DNA of 64,000 bases from an uncultured Agathobacter sp. (lineage in GTDB: Bacteria; Bacillota; Clostridia; Lachnospirales; Lachnospiraceae), in the NCBI GenBank assembly GCA_934307695.1, contig CAKRCS010000005.1, forward strand, positions 62,001 through 126,000, written 5' to 3'. The translations under genes and the position numbers were made by a program. Below the pieces are notes generated by a model. The model did not search any database. It saw nothing but the letters and a program-made list of their open reading frames with translations, and had not been told where the DNA came from. Below, in pieces: positions 62,687 to 64,000 of this stretch. Numbering within the stretch: position 1 is the stretch's first letter; the number at the start of each line of letters is the position of its first letter.

Positions 62687-63931
62687 ATGAAAAAGTTATG
62701 TGCATTGGCGCTCAGCCTTGCCATGGTTTTCACACTTGGCGCATGTGGTAATACCGCATCTACCAAAGATGGAAATGATGGAACTGCTGAAAACGGAAAC
62801 AGCGCGGAGACAACCGCAAAGAGTGACATTAAGATGGGATTCATTTGTCTTCATGATGAGAACTCCACCTACGACTTAAACTTCATCAACGCAGCAAAAG
62901 AGGCTTGCGATGAGATGGGAGTTGAGTATGTGATCAAGACAAACATTCCGGAGGGACAGGAGTGCTACGATGCAGCCTGCGAGCTCGCAGACAGCGGATG
63001 TGACATCGTGTTTGCAGACAGCTTTGGACATGAGGATTATGTGATCGAAGCTGCAAAGGAATACCCGGATGTCCAGTTTGCACACGCAACCGGAACAAAG
63101 GCTCATACCGAGAATATCAGCAATTTCCACAACGCGTTTGCTACAATCTTTGAGGGACGTTATCTTGCAGGTATCGCTGCAGGCTACAAGTTAAACGAGA
63201 TGATCGCAGACGGTACCATCACTGAGGATCAGGCAAAGATCGGCTACGTTGGTGCATTTACTTATGCGGAAGTTATTTCCGGATATACCTCTTTCTTCTT
63301 AGGCGCACGCTCTGTATGCCCGAGCGCTACCATGGAAGTTACCTTTACCGGTTCCTGGTATGATGAGACCGCTGAGAAGGAAGGCGCAAACACCCTGATC
63401 AATGACGGCTGCGTACTGATCAGCCAGCATGCAGATTCCATGGGTGCTCCTACCGCATGTGAGACTGCAGGTGTTCCGAATATCTCTTACAACGGAAGCA
63501 CCGAGAGTGCCTGCCCGAACACCTTCATCGTTTCTTCCAGAATCGACTGGGCTCCGTACTTCAAGTACCTCATCGAGAGCGTGACAAACGGTACTGAGAT
63601 CGCAGCAGACTGGACCGGAACACTTGCTACCGGTTCTGTAGTCCTTACCGATCTTGGAACTGCAGCAGCAGAAGGAACACAGGAAGCAATCGATGCAGCA
63701 AAGGCAGAGCTTGAGGCAGGAACGCTTCATGTATTTGATACCGCTACCTTTACCGTAGGTGGTGAGCAGCTTACCAGCTACATGGCAGATGTTGATACCG
63801 ATGCAGCTTATGAAGGAGATCATGAGGCAATCGTTGACGGATACTTCAACGAGTCTGGCGATGGACTTCGTTCAGCTCCGTTCTTCAATGTTGAAATTGA
63901 TGGTATCACACTTCTTGACACCAAATTCTAA
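62687..63931 (+). CDS. BMP-family nucleoside-binding lipoprotein
   Basis: Substrate-binding component of a nucleoside ABC importer (PnrA/BmpA/Med family). 414 residues: lipoprotein signal with lipobox LGAC (Cys20), a Thr/Asn/Gly-rich tether, then the BMP domain (IKMGFICLHDENSTYDLNF, DIVFADSFGHEDYV, ARSVCPSATMEV, GCVLISQHADSMGAPTA). CAAAAAGGAGAACAAAA precedes the ATG at 62687. It matches in type the ATPase/permease set at the left edge of the window, but lies about 60 kb away and is followed by a terminator. Confidence 0.93.
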   Translation: MKKLCALALSLAMVFTLGACGNTASTKDGNDGTAENGNSAETTAKSDIKMGFICLHDENSTYDLNFINAAKEACDEMGVEYVIKTNIPEGQECYDAACELADSGCDIVFADSFGHEDYVIEAAKEYPDVQFAHATGTKAHTENISNFHNAFATIFEGRYLAGIAAGYKLNEMIADGTITEDQAKIGYVGAFTYAEVISGYTSFFLGARSVCPSATMEVTFTGSWYDETAEKEGANTLINDGCVLISQHADSMGAPTACETAGVPNISYNGSTESACPNTFIVSSRIDWAPYFKYLIESVTNGTEIAADWTGTLATGSVVLTDLGTAAAEGTQEAIDAAKAELEAGTLHVFDTATFTVGGEQLTSYMADVDTDAAYEGDHEAIVDGYFNESGDGLRSAPFFNVEIDGITLLDTKF

Positions 63932-63960
63932 TTGTTATAAATTAAGTTAGAGAGCATAGT

Positions 63961-63994
63961 TAGGGCGGCCGAAGATAGTCGCCCTATTTTGCTT
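63961..63994 (+). terminator. Terminator after the BMP gene
   Basis: TAGGGCG (63961-63967) pairs with CGCCCTA (63980-63986) followed by TTTTGCTTT. If efficient, the BMP protein is mostly made alone, with partial read-through to any transporter genes beyond the window. Confidence 0.8.
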
Positions 63995-64000
63995 TATAGG

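Overview
The window is chromosomal DNA of a low-to-moderate G+C Firmicute, most likely a Lachnospiraceae gut anaerobe (Roseburia/Agathobacter-like; the genus is a guess). Reasons: strong GGAGG ribosome binding sites, TTG and GTG starts, an HrcA/CIRCE heat-shock operon, the ireB-ruvX-DUF1292 trio, RNase J, YlxM-Ffh, and Bacillus/Clostridium-like gene orders (lepA-hemW-hrcA-grpE-dnaK-dnaJ-prmA-rsmE; ffh-rpsP-khpA-rimM-trmD-rplS-lepB-rbgA-rnhB). Almost everything is read on the + strand; the exceptions are asnB and a small HPr-like gene. I see no tRNA or rRNA gene, CRISPR array, insertion sequence or prophage.

Layout. 1-5.6 kb: nucleoside uptake and salvage (truncated ABC ATPase, two permeases, cdd, deoC, deoB). 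5.6-20.5 kb: lepA, hemW, the CIRCE-controlled hrcA-grpE-dnaK-dnaJ operon, a small coiled-coil J-domain protein, a beta-CASP nuclease, prmA, rsmE, and a cysteine desulfurase/ThiI pair for tRNA thiolation. 20.6-29.5 kb: an HPr-like gene without its histidine, mtaB, ireB-ruvX-DUF1292, RNase J, an MltG-like stub, an O-methyltransferase, a U32 peptidase-family protein, and asnB on the - strand. 29.6-42.8 kb: a PilZ protein, ylxM-ffh, rpsP-khpA-rimM-trmD-rplS, a signal-peptidase homologue, rbgA-rnhB, a FliK-like/FlhB-C pair, yraN, pgeF and an M42 peptidase. 42.8-46.1 kb: a GntR (YtrA-type) regulator with an ABC exporter. 46.1-54.1 kb: DUF512-der-plsY-gpsA, dut, an odd phosphoribosyltransferase, an MsmX-type sugar ATPase and a PucR/CdaR-type regulator. 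54.7-62.5 kb: a type IIA topoisomerase pair followed by folC-folE-folP-folBK. 62.7-63.9 kb: a BMP-family nucleoside-binding lipoprotein.

The most striking content is non-coding. Two intergenic regions, 36086-36687 and 54138-54707, are two diverged copies of one large, intricately folded element of about 600 and 570 nt. Each is closed by inverted-repeat arms of more than 100 nt that run almost from the upstream stop codon to the leader of the next gene. Inside are nested helices. In several of them both strands changed between the copies while pairing was kept, and loop motifs stayed constant. This is the signature of a structured RNA, and I cannot assign it to a family from memory.

Other points to look at: a signal peptidase I homologue in which both catalytic dyad positions are altered (Ser to Ala, Lys to Arg), a TrmD-acetyltransferase fusion, a rimM leader with two mutually exclusive folds, a heat-shock promoter lying inside a hairpin, and several paralogue-like proteins that lack key catalytic residues.
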